DNA of 64,000 nt, taken from assembly GCA_001295775.1 (NCBI GenBank), contig LJIA01000014.1:1-64000 (forward strand). Direction: 5' to 3'. Below, piece after piece: positions 61,776-64,000 of the stretch. Position 1 is the first letter of the stretch. Every line of letters begins with the position of its first letter. A model generated the notes under the pieces. It did not search any database. It was given only the letters and a program-made list of their open reading frames with translations, and had not been told where the DNA came from. The translations under genes and the position numbers were made by a program. This DNA is from a beta proteobacterium AAP99. Its GTDB lineage: Bacteria; Pseudomonadota; Gammaproteobacteria; Burkholderiales; Burkholderiaceae_C.

Positions 61776-64000
61776 CTAGAAATTGACTGAGGGCACGCTG
61801 ATGCTTCGCCCACCGACCACCTCGAACTGGCGGGCGACAACCTGATCGGGCTTAGCCGGGTTGCTGAAGCGGGCTTCGTACTTGCCAACCGGCAGGCGCG
61901 GGTTGTCGTCCGGACCGGGCACAACAAGCTCGCGCTTGAAGCCGTCCGGGCCGGTGATGACGACATTGGCCCAGGGCTTCGCAAGCAGCTTGGCGCGGCC
62001 GGTGGACTTCAGTTCGTCGAGCACCTTCTGTGCTTCGGCGCGCAACGCCCCGTCCGGATACTTCTTCAGGAAGGCTTCGACCTGCGCGATGTTGGTCTTG
62101 TTGGTCTTTTCCCAGTCCTGCTTCTCGGCCTGCGGATCCGACGGTGGTGTCGGTGTCGGCACCGGTGCAGGCGCGGGCTGCGGATCGGCGGGCGGCGACT
62201 GCTGCTGCTGCGCCGGAGGCTCGGCGGGAGCCGGTGCAGGCACTGGCGCCGGTGTCGGAGCAGGGATCGAGGCGGTCTGCTGTTCAGACGGTGGCACCGG
62301 CGCCGGGGCGGGCTTGGAGCTTGTGGCCATCCAGGCGCCACCGGCAACCAGCCCGATGACCACAACCGCGCCGGCCGCAATCAGGCCACCCTTGCCGCCG
62401 CTCTTCTTGGCTGCGTCGGGCGAGGCTGCTGCGGCCGCCTTTGGCTTGTCGGCCGGCTTTTCCGCCGCCGGTGCCAGCGGTTTATCGGCAGGCTTATCTG
62501 CCGGCTTCTCGGCGAGCTTGTCAGCCGGCTTCGCAGTTGCCTTCTCGGCTGCTTCAAGAATGGCTTTTTCGCGGGCCTGCATCTCCTGCAGCTTCTTGAT
62601 CGCACTTTGCTGGGCAACCGGCGTCGGCTCCGGTGCGGCGGGCTTGATAACAGGCGCCGGCGCGGGAGCCGGCGGCACCGGTTTGGGCGCAGCGGCTGGC
62701 GGCGTCGGTGACGCGGCTGCAGACACGGGTGCAGGGCTGAGTGCAGCAGGCGTCGGTGCTGGCGCGGCCGCAGCGGAGGGCTTCGTGGCTGCAGCGGCAA
62801 ATTGGGCGGACTGAGACGGAGACAGCACGCGCGTCAGATCCGGGTCGAATACCGGTTGCGGCGCGCCGGCCGGGCTGGGTGCCGACGGCGCTGGCGGCGT
62901 CGGCGTGAGTGCAGCGGGGCTTGGCGCAGGCACGCCCGCGGCGGCCTTGGCTGCTGCCGCGGAGGCTGCCGCCGCGGCGCCGCTCAGGCTCATCGGGCTG
63001 GACACGATGATGGTCTGGTCGGCCTCGAACACGGGGGGCGGTGCAGCCGGCGCTGGCACAGGCGCCCCGCCCAGCGCGGCCTCGAACTCGGCCGAAGGAA
63101 TCGCAAACGACTCGGTAGGCGGCGCCGGCGGCTTCGCGCCGGTTACGGGGAACACGGTGGGGCCGAAGCCGGATCGCGGGAACTGCGTCTCAGCCGACGG
63201 GGCCGCCGCAGGCTTGAAGGTCTGAATGCCAAGCAGATGGCGGAAGGCCGCCATCGACTGCGGGCGATCTTCCGGCTTCACGGCCAGGCCGGCATCGATG
63301 GCCGCAAGGAACTCCTTGGAGAAGCGCGCGTAGGCCGGGTCGCTTGCCAGCGGCGTCATCGGGTCCTTGAGCAGGCGCGTGACCGAGGCGGCGGGCGGCT
63401 TGCCGGTGACGCAGTAGTACAGCACTGCGCACAGGGCATAGATGTCGGTCCAGGGGCCTTGCTTCATGCCCGCGTCGTCGGCGTACTGCTCGACCGGCGC
63501 GAAGCCCGGCTTCAGGATCACCGTGAGCGCCTGCGTCATGTCGCTGATCACGCGGCGGGCGGCACCGAAGTCCAGCAGCACCGGGGCGCCGGTGCGCAGG
63601 ATCATGATGTTGTCCGGCGCAATATCGCGGTGGAAGATGTTCTGGTTGTGCAGGTTCTCCAGCGCATCGAGCAGCGGAACCAGCATGGAGCGCAGCCAGG
63701 GTTCGTCAATCGCCTCGGGCTCGCTCTTGAGGATCTGCCGCAGGTTCACGCCCTCGTAGTAGGGCATGACCATGTAGGCGGTGCCATTGGCTTCCCAGAA
63801 GCGGTAGACCTTCACCAGGGCGCCATGATCGAACTGGGCAAGCAGACGCGCCTCGTTGATGAAGCTGCGCATGCCGGCTTCGAACGTCTCCTTGTGTCGT
63901 TCGCTCTTGACGACCACCTTGGAGACCGAGTTGCGCGTGGCCAGCGCGCCCGGCAGATACTCCTTGAGCGCCACCGTGCGATGCAGGGAGGTGTCGAAGC
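61776..64000 (-). CDS. ppkA: Ser/Thr protein kinase PpkA, 5' end outside the window
   Basis: At least 741 codons; the frame continues off the right edge (FDTSLHRTVALKEYLPG), so the start is not seen. The kinase domain has the ATP-anchoring Lys in VALKEYLP, catalytic HRDIAPDN, metal-binding DFG in LLDFGAARR, and WTDIYALCAVLYYCVTG. A long Pro/Ala region follows, with an [A/P]-[E/D]-K repeat block (plus-strand 62424-62560), one membrane helix (GGLIAAGAVVVIGLVAGGAW) and a periplasmic C-terminal domain. It phosphorylates TagH on threonine and activates the T6SS; PppA reverses it. Confidence 0.93.
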   Translation of the reverse strand, partial: FDTSLHRTVALKEYLPGALATRNSVSKVVVKSERHKETFEAGMRSFINEARLLAQFDHGALVKVYRFWEANGTAYMVMPYYEGVNLRQILKSEPEAIDEPWLRSMLVPLLDALENLHNQNIFHRDIAPDNIMILRTGAPVLLDFGAARRVISDMTQALTVILKPGFAPVEQYADDAGMKQGPWTDIYALCAVLYYCVTGKPPAASVTRLLKDPMTPLASDPAYARFSKEFLAAIDAGLAVKPEDRPQSMAAFRHLLGIQTFKPAAAPSAETQFPRSGFGPTVFPVTGAKPPAPPTESFAIPSAEFEAALGGAPVPAPAAPPPVFEADQTIIVSSPMSLSGAAAAASAAAAKAAAGVPAPSPAALTPTPPAPSAPSPAGAPQPVFDPDLTRVLSPSQSAQFAAAATKPSAAAAPAPTPAALSPAPVSAAASPTPPAAAPKPVPPAPAPAPVIKPAAPEPTPVAQQSAIKKLQEMQAREKAILEAAEKATAKPADKLAEKPADKPADKPLAPAAEKPADKPKAAAAASPDAAKKSGGKGGLIAAGAVVVIGLVAGGAWMATSSKPAPAPVPPSEQQTASIPAPTPAPVPAPAPAEPPAQQQQSPPADPQPAPAPVPTPTPPSDPQAEKQDWEKTNKTNIAQVEAFLKKYPDGALRAEAQKVLDELKSTGRAKLLAKPWANVVITGPDGFKRELVVPGPDDNPRLPVGKYEARFSNPAKPDQVVARQFEVVGGRSISVPSVNF

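Noticed and set aside
61733-61984. Extended N-terminus for the TssQ-like lipoprotein
   Set aside because: It would overlap the end of ppkA and bury the lipoprotein signal peptide more than 90 residues inside the protein.

Overview
The window is GC-rich chromosomal DNA, densely coded on both strands, from a Gram-negative bacterium that is most likely a betaproteobacterium (Burkholderiales or Rhodocyclales; I cannot resolve further). The best evidence is the gene order kdsD-kdsC-lptC-lptA-lptB-rpoN-hpf-ptsN-hprK, the HPr kinase beside PtsN, the ligase-associated helicase and PdeM phosphoesterase, and a large type VI secretion (T6SS) locus with threonine-phosphorylation control genes. No rRNA, tRNA, IS element or CRISPR array was recognised.

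Left part (1-17.2 kb): the 3' portion of a ligase-associated Lhr-type helicase; a small unknown gene; two tandem, clearly paralogous chemoreceptor genes, the second broken by one in-frame TAG; a LysR regulator divergent from an NADP isocitrate dehydrogenase, with two candidate operators between them; a transglutaminase-like membrane protein of the DUF3857 type; secreted and lipoprotein genes of unknown function; PdeM; and a SAM-dependent methyltransferase.

Middle part (17.2-26.9 kb): one minus-strand block for the lipopolysaccharide inner core and its export (kdsD, kdsC, lptC, lptA, lptB), then rpoN, hpf, ptsN and hprK, with the methyltransferase overlapping the end of hprK. A KefB-type cation/proton antiporter diverges from kdsD.

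Right part (27.1-64 kb): a nearly complete T6SS locus in three transcription blocks. Block 1 (minus, 46.65 to 27.1 kb) carries tssA, tssB, tssC, hcp, a second hcp-like gene, tagJ/impE, tssE, tssF, tssG, tssH (clpV) and vgrG, then a cargo module: a DUF2169 adaptor with pentapeptide repeats, a separate pentapeptide protein, DUF3540, a DUF4150 PAAR-like tip and a one-helix membrane protein. Block 2 (plus, 46.9 to 54.6 kb) diverges from tssA: tssJ, tssK, tssL (OmpA fusion), tssM, tagF. Block 3 (minus, entering from the right edge) holds the kinase ppkA, a TssQ-like lipoprotein, an LppC-like PBP-activator lipoprotein, the FHA protein tagH, the phosphatase pppA and the lytic transglycosylase mltA. 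Blocks 1 and 2 give the sheath, baseplate and membrane complex. Block 3 gives the PpkA/PppA/FHA switch, with TagF as its likely partner, plus two cell-wall genes that could make room for the apparatus in the envelope.

The most interesting points are the cargo module with no recognisable toxin (the long poly-Gly VgrG tail and the paired pentapeptide proteins are the unexplained parts), the MltA/LppC cell-wall pair inside the T6SS locus, hcp bracketed by two strong stem-loops, a duplicated icd gene end that differs only at synonymous positions, and the nonsense-interrupted chemoreceptor.
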